Below, piece by piece: positions 29,510 to 41,436 of a stretch of DNA of 64,000 nucleotides; positions within the stretch are counted from its first letter, which is position 1, and every line of letters begins with the position of its first letter. The DNA lies in NCBI GenBank assembly GCA_016490735.1, contig JAEMWC010000083.1:252501-316500 (forward strand). Reading direction: 5' to 3'. Under the pieces are notes generated by a model, which saw only the letters and a list, made by a program, of their open reading frames with translations, was not told where the DNA came from and searched no databases. This stretch comes from Pachyseris speciosa. Taxonomy: Eukaryota; Cnidaria; Anthozoa; Scleractinia; Pachyseridae. Both the position numbers and the translations under genes were made by a program.

Positions 29510-30802
29510 CTAAAAACTATTTGCAATGGTTGTGCTAGTTTGAGGTCCTAGCTTATATAAGTCAGGTGATTAACAAATAAAGAAAAGATGAGTGATAGAA
29601 GTCATGTAACCGGTTCAACGTCACAAATTCCACGCAAGGGGCCTCTGAACAATCGTGATCAGTGTCATAACTAATTCCCAAGGCAGGACCCTTAAACAAT
29701 GTAATAAGTTCCCTACTGGGGGCCCCTGATTGGCAAAATTCAAACAAAAATAACAGAATCCCCCAACGGAGCCCTTGAACGCAAAAGCAATTACATAACC
29801 TCTGAAACTATTTACAACAAAATAAGGAATACAAAAGGAACTGGACAAGAAGCAATTCATTTACCAAGCAAGAACATGTGAAATGACAAGTCATTTGTTG
29901 TAATTAATGCGGTTTTTAGAGCGAAATTCACGCCTCTTGTTAAGGCCATGTGGGTTAAGCGTGAATAATTGCGTCATCCAATATGCTTCTCTGGTAAGCA
30001 GTAATTGATCTAAATGCGCAGTGGTTTGAAAAGAATTAATTTGTTCGATGATAATAAAATTTATATCAGAAAATTCATGTTGGGAGCTATTAAAGTGGAC
30101 CGCCAATTCACATGTTCTTCTATTCTTAAGCATACTTGATTTGTGGTTGCGAAATCTAATTTTGAATTCAGTCGATGTCGAACCAGCATATAAGAACACA
30201 CGATTTCGGAGGTCAGGCTGATTGAGTTCTTATTTATCGGGTGCTTAGTGACAAATCAGCCTCAAAATGTTCTTAAAATGTTCTTAAATTTTTATTTAGT
30301 AATACTATCCAAAACATGTTACTAGTTGCATAATTAGCATATTTTAGGAAAATAAACTAGATAATTTTTGTAGAAAAAAAATACTCAATACCAAAACAAG
30401 ACAACTTGACAGCTGATAGAGTTATGTAGTTATCTGACAGCAAACATAAATCTACATGTTTTGTAATTATGATACTTTTTCCATTTTATAAGAACATGTT
30501 ACAATTTTCAGGCTGATCTTGTTCTTATAAAAATGGGGCTTTATTGGCCAAATGTCAGCCTGGTGTTCTTAATCCATTTGTTCTTATATGCGGGTGTTTA
30601 CTGTATTGCAAGTTACATTTACGGCAGGTAGCTAAGTAAATGACATTTTTGGACGAACAAAAAACTTTTTGCCGGATGGGATATTGTTTGCCTGTGGCCA
30701 AGCTTTGGAATTTAGGAGCTTGAAGTAAGAAATTATGACACAAGTCACACCTTATTTTGTCACACTGAAAACATCCGCCCTCTCCAAATTTTGGACTTGC
30801 AG
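29510..30802. repeat. Palindrome, left arm (1293 bp)
   Basis: Inverse of 31531-32823, equal in length and without gaps. Differences concentrate in the outer 180 bp. Contains the C-terminal part of the Penelope-like element and its inserted sequence. Confidence 0.9.
30190..30603. mobile_element. Insertion in the Penelope GIY-YIG domain, left-arm copy
   Basis: About 414 bp interrupting the coding frame between CNLQY and the GSTSTEF block. Ends share gcatataagaac in inverted orientation; the repeated word 'ttcttat' recurs inside. The identical insertion is in the other arm (31730-32143). TA-rich ends suggest a mariner-type MITE. Confidence 0.5.
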
Positions 30803-31530
30803 CAGAGCATGGTCGTATTTTAGATGGTGCTAACAATTCTTTCAGGTTTTTAGTTCGACGGTAAGCAGGGAAAAGAGATTTGGCTGGAAAAATTTCCGTG
30901 ACGCGACGAGATGAGCGTAATAAATGAAAATGCCTCCTAATGATGGTTTGAATGTCCGGCAGAATAGGATAATAATCAAACACTAGAGGAAAAACTTTTT
31001 TGTTAGCCTAACCATTTTGTTATGCAATTCAGATCTGGGAATTTGGAGGGCCTTATCAAACTGTTTGTCAACTAAATCTCCAGGGTAATTTTGCGACTTC
31101 ACCTATCCTTTGTATTCTTTACACCTTTTTTGCAAGAAATCATCGTTAAAACAATTGCGCTTAATTCTCAAAGCTACCCAATAGGGGATTGCTTCTTTGC
31201 AATGTGACGGATGTGAACTGGAGAATGGCAAATAAAGGTGGCTATCAGTGGATTTGGAGTAAATGTCGGTAACAATTATCCCATCCCCAAGATGTAATGT
31301 AAGATCCAAAACATGCAGAAAGCTGTCCGAATGCACCAACTCAAATTTGATGGTGGGACACAAAGAATTTATATAATCAGTGAATTCAAACAATTTGCTC
31401 AAACCTTGGGTCAAAACGTCAAAAATGTCATCTCTGTATCTCCACCAGAGCATCGGTTTAAGGTTACCTTCAAATTTGGCTCTGCATAGCAAGCAAGCTC
31501 TGCTCTGCTCTGCATAGCAAGCAAGCTCTA
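30803..31530. other. Palindrome spacer (728 bp)
   Basis: Holds the reverse transcriptase part of the minus-strand Penelope-like copy and, next to the right arm, a short tandem duplication of gcatagcaagcaagctct near 31485-31530, which may mark the rearrangement joint. Confidence 0.7.
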
Positions 31531-32823
31531 CTGCAAGTCCAAAATTTGGAGAGGGCGGATGTTTTCAGTGTGACAAAATAAGGTGTGACTTGTGTCATAA
31601 TTTCTTACTTCAAGCTCCTAAATTCCAAAGCTTGGCCACAGGCAAACAATATCCCATCCGGCAAAAAGTTTTTTGTTCGTCCAAAAATGTCATTTACTTA
31701 GCTACCTGCCGTAAATGTAACTTGCAATACAGTAAACACCCGCATATAAGAACAAATGGATTAAGAACACCAGGCTGACATTTGGCCAATAAAGCCCCAT
31801 TTTTATAAGAACAAGATCAGCCTGAAAATTGTAACATGTTCTTATAAAATGGAAAAAGTATCATAATTACAAAACATGTAGATTTATGTTTGCTGTCAGA
31901 TAACTACATAACTCTATCAGCTGTCAAGTTGTCTTGTTTTGGTATTGAGTATTTTTTTTCTACAAAAATTATCTAGTTTATTTTCCTAAAATATGCTAAT
32001 TATGCAACTAGTAACATGTTTTGGATAGTATTACTAAATAAAAATTTAAGAACATTTTAAGAACATTTTGAGGCTGATTTGTCACTAAGCACCCGATAAA
32101 TAAGAACTCAATCAGCCTGACCTCCGAAATCGTGTGTTCTTATATGCTGGTTCGACATCGACTGAATTCAAAATTAGATTTCGCAACCACAAATCAAGTA
32201 TGCTTAAGAATAGAAGAACATGTGAATTGGCGGTCCACTTTAATAGCTCCCAACATGAATTTTCTGATATAAATTTTATTATCATCGAACAAATTAATTC
32301 TTTTCAAACCACTGCGCATTTAGATCAATTACTGCTTACCAGAGAAGCATATTGGATGACGCAATTATTCACGCTTAACCCACATGGCCTTAACAAGAGG
32401 CGTGAATTTCGCTCTAAAAACCGCATTAATTACAACAAATGACTTGTCATTTCACATGTTCTTGCTTGGTAAATGAATTGCTTCTTGTCCAGTTCCTTTT
32501 GTATTCCTTATTTTGTTGTAAATAGTTTCAGAGGTTATGTAATTGCTTTTGCGTTCAAGGGCTCCGTTGGGGGATTCTGTTATTTTTGTTTGAATTTTGC
32601 CAATCAGGGGCCCCCAGTAGGGAACTTATTACATTGTTTAAGGGTCCTGCCTTGGGAATTTGTTATGACACTAATCGCGATCGTTCAGAGGCTCCTTGCG
32701 TGGAATTTGTGACGTTGAACCGGTTACATGACTTCTGTCACTCATCTTTTCTGTATTTGTTAATCACCTGACTTATATAAGCTAGGACCTCAAACTAGCA
32801 CAACCATTGCAAATAGTTTTTAG
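31531..32823. repeat. Palindrome, right arm (1293 bp)
   Basis: Inverse of 29510-30802. Carries the same Penelope C-terminal fragments on the plus strand (31590-31778 and 32134-32442), with the same insertion. It lacks the terminal segment with the hammerhead-like core. Confidence 0.9.
31730..32143. mobile_element. Insertion in the Penelope GIY-YIG domain, right-arm copy
   Basis: Mirror image of 30190-30603, with identical boundaries. See that entry for its ends. Confidence 0.5.
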
Positions 32824-32826
32824 CAC

Positions 32827-33350
32827 AGGTTGGTGTTAGAAATTGGGCAGTTTGTTCTTGTGCATGTGTTCTGGATGTGGTGAGAGAGGGCTTATCTTAG
32901 CGTGTAGGATATTGTGAGTGATACGTACTGAGAGGCCTTCATTGCCGAAGATTTTGGCGATTTTGTGGTCTACGCGATGTGAAATGAATGGGATTTTGAA
33001 GCATAACCTTTCTGTGTTTGGAGTTTTTGGTTAATGTTGGTGATGCTGGGGGCGTTTAGTTTTATCTATGACGTTTTCTGGATATCCGTTGAGGCGAAGG
33101 ACTTTATCAAACGCGTGAATGTGCACGTGTTTATCGGTTGCTGCTTGGGTAGAGCATCTCTGCTGTATGAAGTTGATCTTTGAGTTTCTAGGTAGGGCTG
33201 ACTGATGGTATACAAATAGCGGCTTCTTCGCTGGTTTTTATTGAACTCAAAGGAGCTTTCGCCGTTCTCCGAGATTGTAACGTTGAAGTCAAGGAGGGAT
33301 AGGGAGAAGCCTTCTGGTGAGGAGGCGGGTTTCTCGATCTCAAAGGTCAC
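32827..33350 (-). pseudogene. Reverse transcriptase fragment of a second Penelope-like family
   Basis: The minus frame 33350-33066 encodes FSLSLLDFNVTISENGESSF and then, shifted, a SYSRDALPKQ-like block. The DFNVTI segment followed by a YKK/hydrophobic stretch is the post-YVDD part of Penelope-type reverse transcriptases, distinct in sequence from the neighbouring copy. Similarity may run to 32830 in other frames. Heavily decayed. Confidence 0.5.
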
Positions 33351-33564
33351 TCAATGATAAAAAGAAAGAAGATTTCATCGTCATACGCTCACGTTCTCCA
33401 CAAAACCTAAACTTTGGTCATTTCACGTTGTTGTTCTGCTGAGGACGGGAAAGAAATGTGCCACAATTTAAAATGCGCGTGTAGAGCGATTGTTTTTGCT
33501 CATTAAATCTACTGTTTTGTGGAGTTCTCGTTCAAGTTCAAGCTCCTAGTTTTAATATCACGCT

Positions 33565-33790
33565 GAGGGTAAATGAAGGAATGAATTTGCGGAATGGCAT
33601 GTGGCCTGACTTGTGGAATGGCATAATTATGAGGAATGTAATATATGCAGAATGACCCGAAGAAATTAATACAATTAAAAAGAGTTAATTATTCTACAGT
33701 CAAACACAGTGAATAATCGCAAGCTGGTTGCCGAACTCGGTCCGAGAAAATGTTGAAAACAAATTGGTCAGGATTTAATTGAAATCCTGA
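33565..33790. repeat. Solo terminal copy of the 59790/61735 repeat
   Basis: Shares ggaatggcatgtggc, cagtgaataatcgc and 'ttgaaaacaa' words in the same order as 59790-60080. See the paired copy there. Confidence 0.65.
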
Positions 33791-33849
33791 CCAATAGACC
33801 TTATTCGCTGGTACATTTTGTTTTGCCAATACAGATCATGTGATGATAC

Positions 33850-33962
33850 TTAGGAGATTTGATTCTTTGTCTTGTTCATTAGAAAGAGTGCAAGCAGACA
33901 TATTCATGCTTGCATGAACTCTTTTTAATGAACAAGACAAAGAATCAAATCTCCCGTGTAAA
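33850..33962. mobile_element. Foldback element 1 of a cluster
   Basis: The arms share gagatttgattctttgtctt and ttcatta, inverted around about 33907. Confidence 0.75.
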
Positions 33963-33975
33963 AAGTATCAAATGA

Positions 33976-34094
33976 TAATTAACAATTATTCACCGAAGTG
34001 GAGGTGAATAGTGGTGGATATTTACCGAGCCGCGAAGCGGCGAGGTAAATATCCACCACTTTCACCGACACTCAGGTGAATAATTGTTTTAGTA
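33976..34094. mobile_element. Foldback element 2 of a cluster
   Basis: The arms share aacaattattcacc and gtggtggatatttacc, with axis at gccgcgaagcggc (34030-34042). Confidence 0.8.
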
Positions 34095-34436
34095 TATACC
34101 ACACAAGTTGAATAATTAGCGGACCAAAACATTAATTGTGACACATTATGTGTGGCAATATACCGAAAAGCGGTCGGTAAAATCTCGTGCGCCGGCTGCT
34201 CGGAGGTGAACAGTACTTGCTAATCACCTCCGAGTTAACCAATCAGAGCTGGCGAAAAGCACTATTCACTTGTGTGGAATAAACTTATCCGCGATATTGT
34301 ACATTTGGATATTTGTACTGTAGGAAACCTGTTTTACAGGTTTTGTTTTCACCGCGCGCGCTAAGCAAAACCTGTCACTCTTTCCCGAAAAAAGTTTTTC
34401 TTTCAAAAATTTTTTGTCTGCACTATAAGTTGAATA

Positions 34437-34575
34437 ATAAATCTCTTATGAGATGCTTTGGCGTGTAGTATTGCGGAGTATTTTTACTCGTTGTTTATAT
34501 TTGACGAGCCCGTACGCACAACTCGTAAAAATACTCCGCGATACTACACGCCAAAACATCTAATAAGATATACAT
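34437..34575. mobile_element. Foldback element 3 of a cluster
   Basis: The arms share ttggcgtgtagtat and cggagtatttttac, inverted around about 34507. Confidence 0.8.
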
Positions 34576-34719
34576 TTTTTTGACCTGTTTATCACCGCAG
34601 TTTGCCCATTATTCCTAACTGACCTTGAAATGGCCGAAGAATGTGTTTATTATTTATATATTTACTTATTTTTACCTTTAACATTGTTACGTTTCAGTGA
34701 TTAGCTTTGTTATAAATTC

Positions 34720-34905
34720 AAATACACCATTTTGCTAATGATCAGTTCCTGGTGAATTGTGGGTAGATCCAGTCCTTTGTAGGGGCAAACGGCCAACTAA
34801 GGACGTACTTTGAAATTGTAATTTTGACCGTTTGCCGCCACAAAGGACTCGATCAACCCACCATTCACCAGGAACTGATAATTAGCAAAAATGGTGTATT
34901 CGACT
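34720..34905. mobile_element. Foldback element 4 of a cluster
   Basis: The arms share tacaccattttgctaat, cagttcctggtgaa and tcctttgt...ggcaaacggcc, inverted around about 34813. Confidence 0.8.
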
Positions 34906-35041
34906 TTGTAACATTTCTTGTCAAACTAGTTACGGTAGAGTTAACTACCAAAACATGCCCGCTAAAAATTAATATAAACAAAAATTCTAAGTGAAAGAAA
35001 ACATGTACACCTCTAAACCTCTCAACAGCATTTGAAGCACT

Positions 35042-35235
35042 ATGTCCGAGTTAAATTGGATAAGATGTTTCATCAGCTTGGTCTTTCTGCGTAGCTGCTT
35101 ACAATATCAAGCAGTGGATGGAACCAAGACGACACCACGTAGCAAGATGATGACGCAAACTGAATATAAATGTTCTTGCAAAGATGGAAAGGGGATTTAC
35201 AATTTAGCTCCACTACAAAGAAAAGATGGGCCAAG
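35042..35235 (+). CDS. Gene B exon 1
   Basis: Signal-peptide exon starting MSELNW, closely similar to gene A exon 1, one codon shorter. The donor after the split Arg codon is GTTTGC, as in gene A. Confidence 0.72.
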
Positions 35236-38200
35236 GTTTGCAGAACATTCGATTGATAGCTTGTAGTGTACTAGGGGATAAAATGTCCAGATGTTTTAAT
35301 ATGTGAATTCGACGATGTTGAAAACATATACGATAATGGTTGTTAGGGTGTGTTGCACCACTCCAGCTTTAAGTTGGCTAACCGCAGTTTTCGGCACTTT
35401 CCAGCACTTTCACTTTGGTGGGTCATACCCAATTATTAATTGATAACTTTCAAAAATTTAATTTCGCTCTGAATCCGTTCCCACGATATTTTGTTTAAAT
35501 TTTGCACAATTTCGAATCTTAACACGTTTATTTAGGTCGTTTTTTAGTTACAATCATTAAAAGTTAAAATTTGGGGCGTTTCCTTCGTACATTGTACTGC
35601 TTGCCATAGCTTATTCAACATAGACTGCATGGGCATTTCAATCATACCACTATCGTGGAATCAGCTGGTCAAGTGAGGCAGCATCGATCTGCAAACACAA
35701 TGAGCATCCATACTAGGAAGTACTGGAAACAGGTATCAGCCATCTTAAGTATCTTAAGCAAGCTTTCTCTTGTGTAACCATAATATGGTCAGGAAAGTCT
35801 TAATTGCTGTAAAATATTCGGCGGTATACGTACTAGGCTGCCTATAATCGAAAGAGCGTTGCCTTTCGCCTCAATATTTTCAGTTGTGGGAGGAAAATAT
35901 CACTGGTACTATGCTTCTTGTTTGGTTTTTTGCAAATGGTTTTAAGCTCAAATATATTAGCAAGGACCACCGTTATAAACTAAAAGTGCCGAATCCTGTA
36001 GTGGAGGATCCAACCTGCTTTAAAATTGGATAATGAAGATAATAAACAAGGCTAGTTATACGGCGAGGATTGAAAACGTTTAAAATCAATTGTTGGGAAA
36101 GCACAGGATTTCTTCATCAGGGTATTACAGATTATGGCCCTCAGGGAGAACGATGTTACAATTTAAAATAAGTCTCGGATATAACATGAGACCATAGTTA
36201 TACGTAAGCGAACGTTAAGGTAGATGATATAACCTAAAATAAGAATTCCTGCGGGTTCAAGAGTTTGACCTCGATCAGTGAGCTATGCTTCTCTGGCTTT
36301 GCGTACGCTATCGCGATAGATTTAGAGATTTCTAGTGGAATAAGTTGTATGTTAGCAGTCGTGTTGTGATCTTTAGAGAGAAAATGTTCTCATATTGCAG
36401 TGGGCGTAGAGATGTTGGTTTTTGGTTTTCTGTTGGTTTTTGTTCGTTGAAACGGTCCCGCTTACTGTTTGGATTTCCCAACAGGTTCACAGCTTCATCC
36501 AAAGATAATTATAACTACGGCTACAACCCCTGCAGGTCCTTCTCTCTTGGAAAGGAGAAAGTGCGCTGTACTGGCGGCGATGTTGCTGTAAGTTACTGTC
36601 GCTTTAATATGCATTAAAAACTAGCCATAAATGTAAAGGCACCTTCCATTCGTCAAAACTCGCTAACCTGACCAGAATGAAAATGCACTCTTTTCAAGAA
36701 TTTATTATTCTAATTCCTTTCAAAGCCGCAGTTGAACATTCTTATAGGAGATCAAGGAAAATGCCTTTTTTTGTTACCGCTAACCAGGCAGTCTAGAAGA
36801 GGTATTTTACCGGGTAAAATACCTATTCTAGACTGCCTGATTAGCCGTGACAACAACAGACTACGGACGACAGTTTACAGGAAATCTACACATACGGACA
36901 GACTACTTGACGAATCATCTTACAACCATATGTCACACAAATTGTAGCAACCACAATACCGACCTTAACGAGACGAGCGCTACCACAGTTTGTGACTCAC
37001 ACGACAGTTTAGCAGACGTACTACTACAGTTTAGCAGAACAACTACTACCGCGACTTTGTTAGACGCAACACTTACAGGACAGAACCAGAAGTTACGAAC
37101 GCTAACCCGACACTAGTCATTACAGCGACTATATACACCACATCAAAGAAACTTTTTAAACCATCGCACGGATACTACAGCCTTACAGTATCCGTGTTGC
37201 TCACAGAACCAGATAGGCAGAAGACAGATAGGGAGCAGGTTACCAGATCAAATGCTGCGACTGCCAGGCCACTTATATCGGTGAGACAGAAATTTGAACG
37301 TAACATTGACTGAACACAAACGAGCGACGAGAAATCAACAATACCATTGCTGAGCAGCATTTACAGACAAACCACACAATCGACTGGGACTCTGCTAAAT
37401 GCATTACCTACTGTACTGACTAGCACCAACGGATCGCACTGGAAAGTTGGTTTACTAAATTAGAACAGACACCACTGAACTGACTTCGTTGGGAATTTGT
37501 ACCATCTGCTGACGTCACACAAACAACTTGACTCTGATGATGCCTTCCGCTCAGGTTGTTGAAACGTCAGTCCATGCCATCATAAACAGTCTTTCTCAGG
37601 ACCTGACACTCACCCAGATGATCGTACTTCACTTAGTTACGATTATTATTATTGTTATATCGTGAAAAGCATTTGCTAAGTCTTTGGTACAGCCCAGACC
37701 AAACCATGGCCTGGGGCACCTTTCGGAATCTGATCGGCCTTACCAGCCTGTTTTGATTCAGTCCTGAACATGAAAACCTATGACTAGTCAAAGACTCCTA
37801 TGAGCCAGCTCATGGATCCACCTCACTGCATTAATTGCGATTTGCACTTTTGCCTAGTAATACAACCTCTTTCCCAGAGTCTATCAAACTAGAGTGGTTG
37901 TCATGTATTAGTCTATTCTCGCTCTAGCTCCTAGCTGTTTTTTTGGATGTCACACAAGGTGCGGCTCTCAAAGAAAGCGTAGCGTGATACCCCGAAAAAC
38001 TACTGCTCTGGAGAAAGTTATCATGTTGGCTCCTTAAGACCTCAAGAGATCTACAGCGATGTTACAGCATGGTAACTTTTTTTGCCACAAGTCAAGGGAT
38101 GTAGAATTTCTGAACAATATCGGTGTTTTAGCTTGGAAAGCTATTTAGTTTATTTGCGATCTCGTCCTCTTTTTAGAATACGTGAATGGCTGCCTGTCTG

Positions 38201-41200
38201 ATAGAAACGTTCTGCCGGTTACTTTGTTTATGTTGATTCAGTGAAGCGACTTCACCGCGACGTTGTATGTTGCTTCAAACATTGAAATGCGATGTCTCTA
38301 GATCTAAGCTTAACCTGCTAAGAAACAACACATAGGAATCATGCAACGGAGGATTTAATTCATTGCTAACTGAATGTTCCAATCCTTAGCTCAAACGAAG
38401 CAGTTTCTTTTGGTCCTCGTCTAAAGCGCCTGAGTATAAGAGATTTCTTTTTTCCCTGCTTATAGTTGCAAGAAATTATATTTTCGAAAACTCGGTGGCC
38501 ACGCATTCTTCCTTCAAGTTTAGTTCTCGCAGCTTGTGTGCGTAATCGTATTAGCTTTCCACCTTCCAACTCCTCAAAGGTATATTTTGTTTGAGGATTC
38601 AACGAAAACAACCCTCGTTACAATCTTCACACGCTCCGATCAACGCCATTCATATTCACTTCATGATATAAACAGTTAAGCAAGAATCTACGCCTTCTGC
38701 AAACCCCTAATAATTGCAAACGTTGAGCTAAGAGGATTGTGGGGACAAATACAATACTTACCAGGGGAGGGACAGGGAAAACGTTAAATAGTTGTCATTG
38801 ATGCAAACGTTTACGTGTTGGCCAATCATTGAAACCCTATGCAAATGTAACTTTTAGCGCGAAAGAAAACGGTGTTTCTTTTGTCTTCCCAGTGACTTGT
38901 GCTCAAGTGTACTACTTTTAAGTGACAAAATTGGCAAAAACGGAAAAAAAAATTCATCCTTTTTCAAGTTTTACCCTTTCTATTATTCTCTTTACACGAC
39001 TAACTTTACCTTTCTATTGCATTCACAAGTTGCCTCATAGGAGTCATTCGAAATGGGATGTTAGTATTTCACCTCGTTGGCACTTTAGTGTAGCGGCTAA
39101 CAGCTTCAATTGTTCACTTTGTGATACAAGCATGAAATTTGGCAGGAACATTCTAAATTGTCTATCCTTTCATTAGGATTAGCCACTTAATTCGCATCTA
39201 CAAGGTTTTTTTTCAAAATGGCTAAAAATAGGTGCGATGTGATAAAATGGCGGCCATTTTAATTAAATTTAAATATTTACCAGGCACTGATCTCAGTCAT
39301 AGTTCTGTTATATACAGGTCACGTTATGTGCTTATCCGGTATTCAGTACGATAATTCAATACGCCCAGCAGTTTCTTGGCTGGGTAATTCCAAAACAATT
39401 CTTTTTTAAACAACCTCTGATCACGTATAAGTTTCAAATACACAAGTTGCACTACTTGCCTACCTCAACCCAATTATGGTATTTAGGACGGCAATTCATT
39501 ACGCCCAGCAGTTTCTAGCTGGCTAATTCAAAAGCAGTTTTTTAAACAAGCTTTTGATTTCGTAACAGTGTCAAATAGTGCTGCTATACAATTAACATTG
39601 TATGCCTACTATAGTCGATGACCAGGTGGAGCTACTTTTTCACACGAACAGCTTCACAAAGCTGTACAGTTCAGCCCAGAGCGAAGTGTTAAAATAAAGG
39701 GGTTAGATAGGCCTGCGCGACTCCCACACGCGTTTTTTAGCCTTAAAAAGCTATTTGCATGCTCTAACGAGTATATCTTTCAGGCAACACCATTTTGGTG
39801 GCGGTTCCTTAAATATTTCTCTGAGCGTCGGTTGTTTTTCTATGAAATGCCATTTGCTCATGAGGATTTCTTTTAAGTTTGTCGCTGATAAATGATGTTT
39901 TTAAACTCTCGTGACATCAGTGTCTGTGTTTTGGTTAGAAACTTTCGGTCTCTTTCCACGTTTGATTTTCGATCTTAAGGTGGCTCTATATAGTTTTTTT
40001 TGGCGCGCGAAGCATGGGTACGAATGGCGCGAGCGCGCGAGTATTTAAAAACAAAAATAAACATGGCGGTGAGACTTCGCGAGTCCCGTGCCACTTACCG
40101 CTATCCTTTTTGTCCCGAACAAGTGTTCATCAAAAGACGCCTAGAAATGCGTTTAAAAATACATTCTTTCGTCTTCTCCTGACGTGGTTAAACTGAGGAG
40201 CCAATTCGCAGTACTTATCGCGCCGACATCAGAGAGAGAAGACGGTCGTGATCGTACGTGAAGGAAGTCGCAGAGTGGTCACGGTGCACTTTTTCAGCTT
40301 TTTATGGTCGGGGGCTTCGCTTTGAGTTCCCTGGGCGATGAAACACCGAAAAAAGCTGGGGCCGTCTGCAAAGGTGCAACTGACACCGAAAAAACAACCA
40401 TTGCGTGACGAAAAGGGACGGTTCTTACGGAAGAAACCCACTCGAAGTGGAAACACGGACGACAGGACTTGTGGGATAAAGGAGTGGAGGGCAAAGAGCA
40501 AATAAGAGTTTCATGGAATTGTCGAAGATTGGTCCCCACAGAAGAAAATAGGAGCCCGTTTAAGTCCAGTGTGGTTTAAATCTTGTTTTCGCTATACGTG
40601 GCACCAAGCAATTCACCTAAAAGTCTTAAGACAAGTGCTTCATCAAGACTTTCTTTGCTCTGAAATAGTTCTCAGTTTGAACTTTTATATTATACCACAG
40701 GCAGTCCGTAGCAAATTATCTCGTCAACATGATTATACCTGAACATTTTGACATTTCATTTTAAAATTCCAACAAATGTTTTGCTACAGGTACAGTCTAA
40801 TAATATTATCACCATTAAAACGTATCTGAAACAGACAAAGAAGGAAAATTGCATTCCACATGGAAGTAGAGTTATGGACTTGGATGTTTTGAGAAGTTCA
40901 TTAAAATGTTGTCAGTACTGTAAAGTAGGCGACAAGAAACATTTTCTGTCCGAAGAAAATCAACACTAAAGAAAAGTCAAAGTGACTTCTCAGTTTTATG
41001 GCAAGTACACACAACTTTGAGGCTATAAAATCAACAGGTTTCAAAAAAGCAATCATGAGGTTGATTATACATGAATATCTTCAATAAAGGATGGATCACA
41101 AGGCTACCCAAGACAAACTAAGAAAAACCAGCATGAATTTCAAACGCCGAAGAAGTTAAATCTTAATGGTAAAAAACAAGTTAAGGAAGGAAACACATAC

Positions 41201-41310
41201 CAAAGTGGAATAGGACTTAACCTTGATCCAAACAATTCTACCAAACTGATCCGAGAATTTGACATCATCAATTTGAAATTTTCAAGTGAGGAGTTGAAAA
41301 GTGAGGACCT

Positions 41311-41351
<41 letters not shown>

Positions 41352-41401
41352 ATCGCACCGGTAATCGCGAGGTCACGGGTTCAAACCCAGTGAAGTCCTG
41401 G

Positions 41402-41436
<35 letters not shown>

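Larger units (their letters stand above)
29430..31500 (-). pseudogene. Penelope-like element, reverse transcriptase and GIY-YIG, left part of palindrome
   Basis: Minus strand. An RT segment at 31492-31103 has WWRYRDDIFDVL (the xxDD catalytic motif) and a following LDLTLHLGDG block. A linker is at 30983-30800, a cysteine segment CRKCNLQY near 30610, and after a 414-bp insertion, GSTSTEFKIRFRNHKSS and EAYWMTQLFTLNPHGLN (30199-29891), the end of the GIY-YIG domain. A hammerhead-like core is at 29461-29485. The gene is broken by the insertion, which lies exactly at the GIY-YIG domain, and is truncated at its 5' end near 31500. Confidence 0.75.

Noticed and set aside
29510..32823. Palindrome as a CRISPR array or replication origin
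   Set aside because: It consists of coding remnants of a Penelope-like element with no short direct repeats or spacers; no origin feature is visible.
40000..40539. Several 60-90-aa frames on both strands
   Set aside because: Only the plus-strand MKHRKK frame fits the orientation of the surrounding transposon; the minus-strand ones are shadows.
41324..41396. Functional tRNA-Thr gene
   Set aside because: The anticodon stem does not pair and position 33 is C rather than T; the head is followed by a T run and microsatellite as in a SINE.
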